A stretch of DNA of 64,000 bases from Balneola sp. (GTDB taxonomy: Bacteria; Bacteroidota; Rhodothermia; Balneolales; Balneolaceae), in the NCBI GenBank assembly GCA_002696035.1, contig NZQV01000021.1, positions 62,001 through 126,000 on the forward strand. Direction: 5' to 3'. The translations under genes and the position numbers were made by a program. The notes beneath the pieces are model-generated. The model ran no database searches, was not told the origin of the DNA, and was given only the letters and a program-made list of their open reading frames with translations. Position 1 is the stretch's first letter. Every line of letters begins with the position of its first letter. Shown in pieces: positions 1 to 9,300 of this stretch.

Positions 1-66
1 AAGACCTTATTGCCAGACTCCCGGCTAACGGATTTCCTGGTGGGAAGTGTTGAAAAAGTCATTTAA
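1..66 (+). CDS. 3' end of an unidentified gene (possible universal-stress-protein tail)
   Basis: An open frame runs in from the left edge and stops with TAA at 64-66, giving 21 residues ending in FLVGSVEKVI. The ending resembles the GSVxEKVL-type C-terminus of universal stress proteins, but one residue of that pattern is absent and the piece is too short for a firm call. It converges on the acetyltransferase gene that ends 14 bp away on the other strand. It could be a chance open frame at the edge. Confidence 0.35.
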   Translation, partial: KTLLPDSRLTDFLVGSVEKVI

Positions 67-79
67 TGAGCACTTAATA

Positions 80-610
80 CTATTGGAAAAAAGCCTCCGG
101 ATAAACGATCTCGCCACTTACCTTTATTAAACTGTCCGGGAATAATTCGATAGCCATGCAATTTTCAGCGGGTGCCTCAAAAGGAAATGAAATGCCAAAG
201 TCTTGTGCTTCTTTGTACCCAAATTTGGGATAATAATCTTCGTGTCCGATCAGGACAACAGATCGAAAACCTAACTCCTTTGCTTTGTTGTGGGCTGTAC
301 GGATCAACATTTTTCCAACACCTTTTCGTTGATGATCCGGTAGCACGCTTACAGGCGCAAGAGCAAGTGAATCGAATGTAGTGGTCGCACCCTTAATCTG
401 GATCTTAGTCAAAAGAATGTGTCCAACAACGGTATTATCAACTTCAGCAAGCAGCGAGAGTTCAGGAATAAAGGCTGGGGAATCCCGAAGTTTCTTTACT
501 AAAAGATGTTCTTTTTGGTCACTCATCGGCTCCGGTTCAAATGCTTTTCTGATCACTTTTTCAACCCTTGAACGGTCAATTTTTTGTTCTTGTCTTACCG
601 TGATATCCAT
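80..610 (-). CDS. GNAT family N-acetyltransferase
   Basis: Predicted acetyl-CoA-dependent N-acetyltransferase of 176 residues, YhbS-like in length and layout. The core GNAT fold is visible: a beta strand with LALAPVSVLP (residues 83-91) followed by the acetyl-CoA pyrophosphate loop QRKGVGK (94-100) and a helix ending in KELGF, then the YYPKFGY segment (127-132) that is common in this subfamily. The substrate cannot be read from the sequence. The gene starts 11 bp after the stop of the OstA-like gene on the same strand and is probably the last gene of a leftward operon. Functional linkage to LPS transport is not implied. Confidence 0.85.
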   Translation of the reverse strand: MDITVRQEQKIDRSRVEKVIRKAFEPEPMSDQKEHLLVKKLRDSPAFIPELSLLAEVDNTVVGHILLTKIQIKGATTTFDSLALAPVSVLPDHQRKGVGKMLIRTAHNKAKELGFRSVVLIGHEDYYPKFGYKEAQDFGISFPFEAPAENCMAIELFPDSLIKVSGEIVYPEAFFQ

Positions 611-621
611 AAAGAAACCAT

Positions 622-2043
622 CTATTCGTCAGCCGTTGTACGTTCCAGATACTCCACAAATCGCCGGGGTAAGGAAAAAGGCCGTTCTTTGGGAACAGGT
701 GGAAATCTTGGAGTTAGGGTAGTATCTGGCCGGGTTGGTCGCAGATCGGGATTCCATGCAAATCCATCCAGTTTACGGTCGGCAAGCCCCGGGAATTCTT
801 CAAAGAAATAGCCCTCGTTCTTTCCGGCAACTACGCGCATCAGGCTTCCATTATTGAAGTACATGGTGGTTTTTGGGGACGTATATTCAACGGCACCGTC
901 GGGTTCATCTTCTGCATTTTTGGTGTGATAGAGTACCTGACTATTGGGATAGATCTCGATGCGTGAAATGTCCCCGTTTTTAAAGTTGGCGACCAGCGTA
1001 TCCCCTTTGATCTGATGAAGCCGCCCGGTGGCACTGTCTTCCTGAACGGCAATTGTTCTATGAAATGACCGAAGTTTTTCCACATTATTACTATCCATTT
1101 GTACGGAAATATAGGGGCCGGTAAGCTGGATATTCTTATGCCAGGCGATGGGGTTCGAAATGAGCTCAAAGATCTCCGTTGATGAATCATATAATAAAGT
1201 ATCTGAGACGGAAGAAAAGTCAACAGACCAGACCCGAACATCTCCAAAGCCGCGAATGTAATTCACCGAATCCCGATCTATCATCAGTAATTGTCGGGAA
1301 TTGATGTGTGTGGTGTCGGTGGTATCGGCGCTGATGCGGCGGAGGTAAGCATTGCCATCAACAAAACGGCGTCCGGAGGAATCGGCTTCCAGGTAATCTC
1401 CGGTTAAAATGCCATTGTTGGTGCTGTCTGCCACAAACAAATTACTGTATAGTTGCAGGTATTTACTCTCCCGGTTGATGAAAAGGCTGTCGCCCTCGGC
1501 GTATTGGGAGGAATCGGAGAGCTGTACATCACCCCTGAATATAGCGCTGTCCTGTCGCTGAAAATAAGCCCCGCGTTTGGCAATAAGTGTACCTTCAGCA
1601 TCTTCCAGACGGATCCCATCTTCAAAAAAAGCTTCCTTTGTAAAGAAATTGTAGTCCACTTTTTCGCCGAAAAGGGTAGTGCTGTCTTGCTGAATGACAA
1701 CGCGCCCCCGTAACAAGCTAAGGTCCCGATTGGTGTAATAGTAAAGCGTATCGGCCCAGATGATCTCATCGGGAGTGTCGATCTGAATGTTACCAAAAGC
1801 CCGCATCTCATTGGTTTCAATGAATCGCCAGGCGCTGTCAGCCACCATCTCGATATTCCCCGTAGATAGCCGGGTATTATACAATTTCTGTATCTGCTGT
1901 CCGTCAATTATTGCGCCCTGAGCCCGACTGAAAGATTCAATATTGATGACATTCTGCGCTTGCAAGGGGATCGCAAAGAAATACCCAATGATGAGAGCTA
2001 GGAAGAACTGTAGTCTGGTGAAAGCAGAAGAATGTTGTTTCAT
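622..2043 (-). CDS. OstA/LptA-like LPS-transport periplasmic protein
   Basis: A 473-residue exported protein: signal peptide 1-29 (hydrophobic core, LQA end) followed by many short beta-strand repeats of the OstA/LptA type, for example MRAFGNIQI, LLRGRVVIQQ, FFEDGIRLED and FRGDVQL, each built around a 'structure name, D/G, strand' pattern. Proteins of this group form the periplasmic bridge that moves lipopolysaccharide to the outer membrane. It is longer than E. coli LptA (about 185 residues), as is usual for the Bacteroidota-type OstA-like proteins, and it ends in a Pro/Arg-rich tail. The gene lies 36 bp downstream of lptC on the same strand, which supports an LPS-export role. It is not the LptD barrel: no long C-terminal barrel is present. 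Confidence 0.82.
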   Translation of the reverse strand: MKQHSSAFTRLQFFLALIIGYFFAIPLQAQNVINIESFSRAQGAIIDGQQIQKLYNTRLSTGNIEMVADSAWRFIETNEMRAFGNIQIDTPDEIIWADTLYYYTNRDLSLLRGRVVIQQDSTTLFGEKVDYNFFTKEAFFEDGIRLEDAEGTLIAKRGAYFQRQDSAIFRGDVQLSDSSQYAEGDSLFINRESKYLQLYSNLFVADSTNNGILTGDYLEADSSGRRFVDGNAYLRRISADTTDTTHINSRQLLMIDRDSVNYIRGFGDVRVWSVDFSSVSDTLLYDSSTEIFELISNPIAWHKNIQLTGPYISVQMDSNNVEKLRSFHRTIAVQEDSATGRLHQIKGDTLVANFKNGDISRIEIYPNSQVLYHTKNAEDEPDGAVEYTSPKTTMYFNNGSLMRVVAGKNEGYFFEEFPGLADRKLDGFAWNPDLRPTRPDTTLTPRFPPVPKERPFSLPRRFVEYLERTTADE

Positions 2044-2079
2044 GCTGTGAATATACGACTCAAGCCATTCAGATTATAG

Positions 2080-2634
2080 TTAATCGATCACAGTCCGGCC
2101 GCCGCCTTCATTCAGAGTATAATTGGTAAGGTCAGAATTTCCATAAAAACCATTAGCTGCAATGCTGTCGGGTGGAGAGATGAAGATGACAAAATCTGTG
2201 GTGCTTACACGGTCTTGTTCACGTTGCCATTTCAGATAATCGGAGCGGAGTATTTTTCCCCCTTTAGCCTGAACTTCCACATTTCCGAATAACTCAAACT
2301 CCATATTATCGGGGCGGTGAATAGCGCTGTCGGCATCTACGATGGTTTCAGTCTGTCCTTCTTCATCATAGATCTCGATATAAACCGGTCCCGAGATCCG
2401 GGTCACGTTCTGATGTTCGTTTTTGGTGGTAGTAGCATAGCTTCCTTGCAGGCGAAGCTTAAGTCGTCCCTGCTCAAGCACTTCCATATCCACATCCCAG
2501 CTTTGGGTAGTGGTGAAAAGGGAATCACTCAAAGCCTCTTGCACCTGTTGATTCTCATATTCTGAGAGTTCTCCACAGCCCAATGCCGCCAAAAGCAACA
2601 TGGAAGGAATTAAGATTCGGAAGCTTGTAGACAT
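2080..2634 (-). CDS. lptC: LPS export ABC transporter periplasmic protein LptC
   Basis: A 184-residue predicted lipoprotein; the lipobox ends LAALGC with Cys20 as lipidation site. The mature part has LptC-like beta-jellyroll signatures: VDADSAIHRP, a step from an unmodified to a modified strand (MEFELFGNVEVQAKGGK), and LRSDYLKWQREQDRVST, matching the LptC 'L.sd.l.wd...d.v.t' pattern. LptC connects the inner-membrane LptB2FG extractor to LptA. Here it precedes the OstA-like gene. E. coli LptC has a transmembrane anchor; the lipoprotein form is common in Bacteroidota relatives. Family assignment is firm from pattern and context; the exact partner set is inferred. Confidence 0.8.
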   Translation of the reverse strand: MSTSFRILIPSMLLLAALGCGELSEYENQQVQEALSDSLFTTTQSWDVDMEVLEQGRLKLRLQGSYATTTKNEHQNVTRISGPVYIEIYDEEGQTETIVDADSAIHRPDNMEFELFGNVEVQAKGGKILRSDYLKWQREQDRVSTTDFVIFISPPDSIAANGFYGNSDLTNYTLNEGGGRTVID

Positions 2635-2713
2635 AGTGAATGGTATAAATTATCGTCAGCTGCAATATTTTCACACGAAAACTGACGGCTCACTTATGAT
2701 CGTCAGTATGCTG

Positions 2714-3340
2714 TTATGTGGTGCCAAAATAGCGATCGCCGGCATCACCAAGGCCGGGAATGATGAATGCGTCATCATTCAATTTTTCATCAACAGCAGC
2801 GGTGATAATTGGGACATCCGGATGATCCTTATGAATACGCTTGATACCTTCGGGAGCGCATATCAACGATACAAACCGGATATTATCCGCTCCATTTTCT
2901 TTAAGGAAGTTAATGGCATGAGTTCCGGTTCCTCCGGTAGCCAGCATGGGATCCACCACCAGGGTGTAGGCCCCTTTCAATCCGCCTGGGAAGTTGTGAT
3001 AGTAGTTAACCGGCTCGTGTGTTTCTTCATCCCTGTACACTCCAATATGGCCAACCTTGGCATCCGGCATAAAGCTGATGATGCCATCCACGAGGCTCAA
3101 ACCGGCCCGTAAAATGGGGATCACAAATACTTCAGCAGAAGGCTCGTAACCGGTGGTTGACTGTATCGGAGTCTGGACTTTAGTTTCCTTTAGCGGGAGA
3201 TTTTCAAGTGCCCGGTAGGCAAGGACGGTTCCTATGGTTCCCATGGCCCGCCGGAATTTGGCGGTTTCGGTACTCTTATCTCTTAAGATGGTCAGGTACC
3301 GTTTTACCACCGGGTGATCTACTTCAATAACGTCTTTCAT
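2714..3340 (-). CDS. upp: uracil phosphoribosyltransferase
   Basis: Converts uracil plus PRPP to UMP in pyrimidine salvage. The 208-residue length is typical. The PRPP-binding loop VVDPMLATGGTG lies at residues 128-139, the flexible-loop region RAGLSLVDG at 78-86, and the uracil-binding C-terminal signature GLGDAGDRYFGT at 196-207 is intact. The gene lies 18 bp downstream of the AGCS transporter and 79 bp upstream of lptC, all leftward, so co-transcription is plausible although the functions differ. Confidence 0.96.
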   Translation of the reverse strand: MKDVIEVDHPVVKRYLTILRDKSTETAKFRRAMGTIGTVLAYRALENLPLKETKVQTPIQSTTGYEPSAEVFVIPILRAGLSLVDGIISFMPDAKVGHIGVYRDEETHEPVNYYHNFPGGLKGAYTLVVDPMLATGGTGTHAINFLKENGADNIRFVSLICAPEGIKRIHKDHPDVPIITAAVDEKLNDDAFIIPGLGDAGDRYFGTT

Positions 3341-3358
3341 AATGTGAAATTAGTTGTT

Positions 3359-4984
3359 CTAAGATTCGATCTCTTCCATTTTGGTGAAGTACTTCTTGCT
3401 GGCTACTGCAACAGATCCTGAGAGGGCAAACAGCGCAATAATGTTCGGGAATGTCATTAGTCCGAGGGCGATATCTCCAATGGCCCAAACGGTTGCGAGC
3501 GGGAATATGGCCCCAAAAAAGTGCATCACCAGATACACGACTTTATAGGGGAGAATGGCGCCATCTCCTGCCAGGTACTGAATGGCCCGGTCGCCATAAT
3601 AACTCCAGCTAATAGCCGTGGAGACGCCAAACAGAAGTACACAAATGGTCACAATATGTTTTCCCCAGGGAATGAGCGGTGCCAGTCCTTTCTCGTATGC
3701 GAGCGATGTTAGCGGTGCTCCGTTTTCAATGATGCTGGTGTAGACCGTGGCAACCACATTTCCGGCTTCATCTGTAAAAGTACCGGTTTGAATATTCAGT
3801 GTTCCTGAGAATGGAGTTTGCTTACCGGTTTCTTCGAAAAACTCTCCGGTTTCAAAGTCATTACGTAGAACAGTTCCATTTACAGGTACACCGTCTTCTA
3901 TGATCAGGATGTTGCTTCCATCGGCGATCTCCACGGTATTATTACTGTTTTGTGGCTCATACACCATTTCATGACGCTCCTGCCAAACACCGGTACTTAC
4001 GATCACCAACCCGGTCATAGTACAAACCACGATGGTATCAATAAAAGGCTCGAGCAGTGCAACCACACCTTCACGAACAGGTTCTTCCGTTTTAGCGGCA
4101 CCGTGAGCAATGGGAGCAGAACCCTGCCCGGCTTCGTTAGAGAACAGTCCACGTTTAATTCCCCAAACCAGGGTAGTCAAAAATAAACCGGAACCCACTC
4201 CGAATAATCCGGCTTCAGGCGTAAAGGCTGACACAAAAATGGTTTCAAAAGAAGGAAGGATAGAGCCGGGATTCATGATCAAAATAACCAAGGCGCCTAA
4301 AATATATATAACGGCCATCAGGGGCATGAGGCGAGAAGTAACTTGCCCAATACGTTTGATCCCGCCCACAATTACGATCCCAACCAACCCGGCTGTAACG
4401 AGTCCTGAGATCCAGCTTGGGATCTGAAAAGTACTATACATGGTATCGGCAACAGTGTTGGCCTGAACAGCATTACCGGTCAGGAACGAGCAGATAACGG
4501 CCATGGAAGCAAAGAAAACCGCAAGCCATTTCCAGTTTGGCCCGAGTCCTTTTTCAATGTAATACATAGGTCCGCCGGACACAGAGCCATCGGCATTCTG
4601 CACACGGTATTTAACCGCCAGCGTACATTCGGTGTATTTGATCGCCATCCCAAAAAAGGCCGTTACCCACATCCAGAAAAGGGCTCCGGGTCCACCATAA
4701 TGAATGGCAATGGCAACACCGGCAATATTACCAATACCGACGGTAGCAGAGAGAGCAGTAGTAAGGGCCTGGAAGTGATTTACGTCGCCGGTATCGTCTG
4801 GGTTATCATAAACTCCCATCACTGATTTAATACCGTGTGCGAATCTGCGAAGCTGAACAAAGCCAAGTCTAAGTGTGATGAAGATCCCAAATCCCAAAAG
4901 CAGGACGACCATTAGAGGGAATTGTTCAGGTGTTGACCAAACAAGGTTGTTTAGCCAGTTGACGACATTCTCAAATACTTCCAT
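3359..4984 (-). CDS. alanine/glycine:cation symporter (AGCS family)
   Basis: Sodium- or proton-coupled amino-acid symporter of 541 residues with about ten to eleven membrane segments. The family signature SNEAGQGSAP is at 282-291, preceded by the SGGPMYYIEKGLG motif (136-148), and the TALSATVGIGNIAGVA motif (76-91) matches the ligand/cation site of AGCS proteins. An unusual hydrophilic block of about 90 residues (roughly 335-425), rich in Asn, Glu, Thr and Gly, interrupts the region after the LVIVSTGVW helix, where most bacterial AGCS proteins have only a short loop. Substrate is probably Ala or Gly, not provable from sequence. First gene of the leftward cluster. Confidence 0.93.
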   Translation of the reverse strand: MEVFENVVNWLNNLVWSTPEQFPLMVVLLLGFGIFITLRLGFVQLRRFAHGIKSVMGVYDNPDDTGDVNHFQALTTALSATVGIGNIAGVAIAIHYGGPGALFWMWVTAFFGMAIKYTECTLAVKYRVQNADGSVSGGPMYYIEKGLGPNWKWLAVFFASMAVICSFLTGNAVQANTVADTMYSTFQIPSWISGLVTAGLVGIVIVGGIKRIGQVTSRLMPLMAVIYILGALVILIMNPGSILPSFETIFVSAFTPEAGLFGVGSGLFLTTLVWGIKRGLFSNEAGQGSAPIAHGAAKTEEPVREGVVALLEPFIDTIVVCTMTGLVIVSTGVWQERHEMVYEPQNSNNTVEIADGSNILIIEDGVPVNGTVLRNDFETGEFFEETGKQTPFSGTLNIQTGTFTDEAGNVVATVYTSIIENGAPLTSLAYEKGLAPLIPWGKHIVTICVLLFGVSTAISWSYYGDRAIQYLAGDGAILPYKVVYLVMHFFGAIFPLATVWAIGDIALGLMTFPNIIALFALSGSVAVASKKYFTKMEEIES

Positions 4985-5288
4985 GAATCAATTTTTAAGG
5001 TTAAGATAGAATTGCATAGGCAGGCAGAAAGTAAAAAACATTTGGGAATATTAAAGAATAACATTGCACGCTTAAATTTAAAAACCTGAAAAGCTTTTTG
5101 TGAAAGGGCTAAAAGAAAAAAGAATAAAGTAATTTAATTGCAATAGCTTGAACTAATTACGACCATTGGAGCGTTCTTTAGAAGGAGATCAAATAGTTTA
5201 AAATTTTGCGTGAACGATTTAGGGAAAGCTTTGTTTTCTTAATAGTATTCTAAAAACACTTCAATTCAAGAAATTAAAAATCAGATTT
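4985..5288. other. intergenic region between divergent genes
   Basis: A 304 bp AT-rich spacer between the leftward symporter gene and the rightward HU-like gene. It must hold both promoters. I see no convincing match to the Bacteroidota TAnnTTTG -7 box in a suitable place, no hairpin and no open frame. A purine-rich AGAAGGAGATC lies at 5179-5189, too far from the HU start to act as its ribosome site. Confidence 0.5.
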
Positions 5289-5582
5289 ATGACTAAAGCA
5301 GATATTGTGGATGTAATATCAGCATCCGTGGGCCTCACTAAAGTAGAGACGGAAGCGGTTGTTAACGGATTTATGGAAACCGTTATCGATGCCATGAAAA
5401 GAGGCGAAAATATTGAGCTACGTGGTTTTGGAAGTTTCAAAGTAGTAAAAAGAGCTCAGCGAGTGGCCCGAAACCCCAAAACGAATGAAGAAGTAATCGT
5501 ACCAGAGCAATACGTGCCCGTGCTCAAAATGTCGAAAGATTTTAAAGAAGCCGTCAACGAAGCACAGATGGAAGAAAAATGA
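5289..5582 (+). CDS. HU/IHF family DNA-binding protein
   Basis: A 97-residue histone-like DNA-bending protein. The N-terminal dimerisation helices (MTKADIVDVISASVGL, then VVNGFMETVIDAM) are followed by the beta-arm entry ELRGFGSFKVVKRAQRVARNPKTN, which is the signature region of the family with the DNA-intercalating RNPKT tip. The NP sequence at the arm tip and FGSF are intact. It probably acts as a nucleoid protein. It is followed 82 bp later by the 30-residue ribosomal-type protein and a shared terminator. Confidence 0.93.
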   Translation: MTKADIVDVISASVGLTKVETEAVVNGFMETVIDAMKRGENIELRGFGSFKVVKRAQRVARNPKTNEEVIVPEQYVPVLKMSKDFKEAVNEAQMEEK

Positions 5583-5664
5583 TTTAGAAAACGGGTCAAA
5601 ACTTCTTATTTTTGCAACCGTTCGAACAACAGTAATATATTTTAAACACAGTAGGTGAGTATTT

Positions 5665-5757
5665 ATGCCAAGTGGTAAAAAGAGAAAGCGCTCTAAAATT
5701 GCAAAGCACAAACGTAAAAAGCGTCTGAGAAAAAACAGACACAAGAAGAAAAAGTAA
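5665..5757 (+). CDS. AURKAIP1/COX24 (mS38-like) small basic ribosomal protein
   Basis: A 30-residue, extremely basic protein beginning MPSGKKRKRSK and ending KKKK, with about two thirds Lys/Arg. It matches the tiny AURKAIP1/COX24-domain proteins that are widespread in Bacteroidota and homologous to the mitochondrial small-subunit protein mS38. ATG is at 5665-5667; a purine-rich GTAGGTGAGT precedes it. The strong terminator 20 bp downstream supports a real, separately ended transcript. Too short for routine gene finders. Role in the ribosome is from family knowledge. Confidence 0.85.
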   Translation: MPSGKKRKRSKIAKHKRKKRLRKNRHKKKK

Positions 5758-5777
5758 GATTTTTCGTAATTGATCAT

Positions 5778-5806
5778 AAGGCTCCGGTTTCCGGAGCCTT
5801 TTTTTT
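5778..5806 (+). terminator. intrinsic terminator after HU and mS38-like genes
   Basis: Perfect 8 bp GC-rich stem GGCTCCGG (5780-5787) / CCGGAGCC (5791-5798) with a TTT loop, followed directly by eight T. Ends the HU / small ribosomal protein transcript. Confidence 0.92.
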
Positions 5807-5847
5807 GTTTTAGGTTTTTTTTGATGATAGAGTTTTCGGAGTATGAA

Positions 5848-6090
5848 GGATTTAGCCCATACTATAGATCTCCCCGGAAGCAATGAGCAAGCTCAGTCTT
5901 CCTGTCCCTCCAAAGGGACACAGTGTTCTTGCCTATAGTAAAATTGTGGAAGGAAAGCTGAGACGGTTTGCCTTGTCAAGAACGGTCTCTCTTCGAAGAG
6001 AGACCGGATTTAGTTTATACCGAGTATTCGGGAAGAGAAAACCTTTGGTCCTATGGAGTTTCCCCTGACACTACATGCATTTCAGTCCTG
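5848..6090 (+). repeat. structured dispersed repeat, copy A of five
   Basis: First of five same-orientation copies of a palindrome-rich element. Copy A has hairpin H1 (GGAAG-caa-TGAGC-aa-GCTCA-gt-CTTCC, 5876-5902), hairpin H2 (TGTCCC ... GGGACA, 5903-5920) and a perfect 22-nt palindrome H3 at 5984-6005 (GGTCTCTC...GAGAGACC). Its far end (ATGCATTT near 6074) matches the ends of copies D and E. Open frames across it are by-products of the palindromes. Confidence 0.85.
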
Positions 6091-6398
6091 CACCATTTCC
6101 ACTTCTTGTAAACCAGAAAGTTGTCCTTCTACTCAAACTGGCTAAAAGAATTATCATTTTCACTGATAGTTTTTATTGGGAATCCGGGTAAGTCTTTAAG
6201 GGATATGTGATTCATAAAAATTGGCGTTGATTGATAAGTTGGAAAATAGTTTCTTAGAGCCCGCTTGAAGATCAATTTCAGGCGGGCTGCGAATTACAAC
6301 AATTTGTTAATACGAGTTGACATAGAAGATTCGCATTTTAACACTGCTCTTTTTAGGGGGGCAACAAAACTAAGGTACAATTCTAACAAAACTATAGG
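6091..6398 (+). other. leader region of the first T9SS gene with a 12-bp hairpin
   Basis: 308 bp without a gene. It contains a hairpin at 6258-6288: AGCCCGCTTGAA pairs with TTCAGGCGGGCT across a 7-nt loop (one G-T pair). No T-run follows, so it is not a standard terminator. It lies 110 bp before the T9SS gene start and could end readthrough or act in the 5' leader. Nothing else was recognised. Confidence 0.5.
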
Positions 6399-9300
6399 AT
6401 GGCAATGAAGCATTTCTACAAATTACTTTTCTCTTTAATTTTTTTGATCGGGTTCTCTGGTCATATTCAGGCTCAGATTATTTCTCAATATACAGAGACA
6501 AATTCTGGAACTAGTCCAAAAGGCATTGAGATTTGGAATAATACCGGCTCAACTTTGGATTTCTCTACGAATACACTGGATATATTAAAAGGATCAAATG
6601 GCGGTACGCCAAGCTCCGATGTAACTGTAACCAGCGGGACGTTAGCTCCCGGTGATGTAATGGTTATTGGTACTACCAATATGGGTACTTACCTGACTGA
6701 TGAAGGATTGACCTCTGTTACATTTGTTGATTATGGTTTTAACTTTAATGGTGATGATGCTTTGGTCGTAGAGTACGGAGGCGTAGTAATGGATGTAATT
6801 GGGGAACCGGGATCTGACCCGGGTTCATCATGGTCAGGAAATGGTGTCTCTACAGCCAATCAAAATATTGAACTTTTAGCAGGTATAAGTTCTGGGGATA
6901 CTGATGGGTGGACTGATCCAAGTGAGCGTTTTGCAACGGTTAGTACTGATCCGGTAAATGATTTAACAGGCTTTGGAGTAGCTCCACCTGAACCGGGAAG
7001 TCCGGCTTTAAATCTTTCAAGTTCAAGTTTCTCAAATTTAAACTATGATGAAGGTTCAGGTCCTTCTGCATCAGATTCATTAACTCTTTCAGGTTCAAAC
7101 CTTGACGGTACGGATGTAGTAATTTCAGCTCCTGCCAATTTCGAGATCTCTGAAACCATAGATAGTGGATATGGCAGCTCTGTAACACTTACTACTTATG
7201 ATGGTTCTTCGGCTAAGATCTATCTGCGTCTTCAAGCCAGTCTTACCGACGGTGATTATTCCGGCGTTATAACGGTTTCAGGCGGCGGTACTGATGATCA
7301 AACTATAAGCCTTAGTGGCTCTGTAACCGGACCAAAATCTACCACTCTCCCATATACAGAAGATTTTGCAAGTGATTTGGGAAACATATATACCTACAAC
7401 GTTTTAGGAGATAACAGAGAATGGAGTTGGGATTCAGATGGATATGCTGTTGGAAATGGTTTTAATTTTAGTGGAGGTGAGGATCAAGAAGACTGGATGA
7501 TTTTACCAGCTTTTGACGCTGATGCTTACGCCAACCCTATCTTAACTTTTGATACCTGGTATCGGTATGGGGTGGATGAAGCAGATGGTAATAACTATCT
7601 AAAATTATATTATTCTACTGATTATGCAGGGGTAGGCGATCCTTCCGGAGCAACTTGGAATGAACTTACATTCACACGTCCATCCACTGATCAGGAATGG
7701 GAAAGTTCCGGAAATGTTGACCTTTCCGGAATCTCAGGTTCATCTGTTTATGTAGCCTTTGAGTATAATTACCTTCAGGGTGATTGGAGAACTTGGCAAG
7801 TAAATAACATTTCAATTGAAAATTTGGTAAATCCTGAATTCACTGTCAATCCGGAAGTACTTGCCGGGGTGAAATACGGAGAGGGAAACGGCCCGTCTGA
7901 TACCACATCTTTCGCTTTAACAGGATTGAATTTAGATGGTTCTGATGCTACGGTTACCGCTCCTGCGAATTTCGAAATTTCGGATACAGAAGAAGGCACT
8001 TATGGAAGCAGTGTTACACTTTCTTCTTACGACGGTTCTGAAACTACTATATGGGTACGTCTTGAAGCTGGTTTGGCTCAGGACACTTACAACGGAGATG
8101 TTACCATTTCCGGAAGCGGAGCGTCTGATGTTACAGTGGCTGTTTCCGGTGAAGTAACTTACCCATGGGATGTAGTGGAAGGATTTGATCAATTTCCTGA
8201 AACAGGAGGATCTTACAATTCCGGAAGTTTTGATGGCGTTCTCGGCAATACCTGGACGTACGTAGATGCCCGTGGCGATGGTGAATTAGAAGGTCCAAAT
8301 GTAGGATTGCGGAACAACAGCTCTGCTCTTTTAAGTACTACGCTACCCAACGGAATTGCTGAGTTTTCTTTTGATTACCAGCAGATGTTTAGCAATAATG
8401 TAAATCTCGTTGTTTATATAAATGGCGATTCTGTAACAACGGTTACTACTGATGATGAAAATGGGATTGTTAAAAATTCTGGTATCATCTCAACAGAATA
8501 TTATGGCAATTTCGACATTGAATTTAAGCAAGGACCGGGAGGAAACCAGGTTGCCATTGATAACTTCTCATGGGTTGATCGCGAAGGTGAAGTTGCACCT
8601 GTTGGAACGGTTGTATTATCTGGTCCAGCCGATGAGGCTGAAGATCTTGGCTTAACCCCTGAATTTAGCTGGACGGCTGCTGAGTATGCAGAAAATTACA
8701 CCATTCAGATCTCTACAAATTCTGATGTTTCTTCACCCGCAGTGGATGAGGAAGTGGCAACTACAAGTTTCACTCCTTCCGCCGATCTGAGTACTGGAAC
8801 TACCTACTATTGGAGAGTCAGAGGAACAAGCTCTGGAGATACCGGAGACTGGAGTTCAATCAGAAGTTTTACAACTTTACCAGATGCTCCCGCTGTAGTT
8901 ACTGTAACTGCTCCGGCCGATGAAGCGACTGATGTGTCTGTAACTCCAATGCTGGAATGGGATCCCGCAACCGGCGCCGATTCGTATAAAGTTCAGGTTT
9001 CTGAACAAAGTGATTTCTCAAGCACTGCGATCGATTCTTCCACAACCGGGACTAGTTTTATTATTGGAAGTCCTCTCGCAACAGGATCAACATTTTACTG
9101 GAGAATTAAAGCAGTTAATGCCGGTGGCGAAAGCGATTGGTCTGCAGGCACAAGCTTTACCACTGTTGTTGTGGAGCCCGACCTTCCCGGCGCTGTTACG
9201 GTTACGGGACCTGTCGACGAAAGTACAGGGCTAAGCCTCACTCCGGATTTTTCCTGGGAAGCTGAAGAGTTTGCTGATAGCTATAATTTCCAGTTAGCTA

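Noticed and set aside
5883-6068. Open frame across repeat copy A, and similar minus-strand frames across copies B-D (…RDRKTELAHYFRGG-type)
   Set aside because: They are by-products of the palindromic repeat, change length freely from copy to copy, and lack independent starts or protein features.
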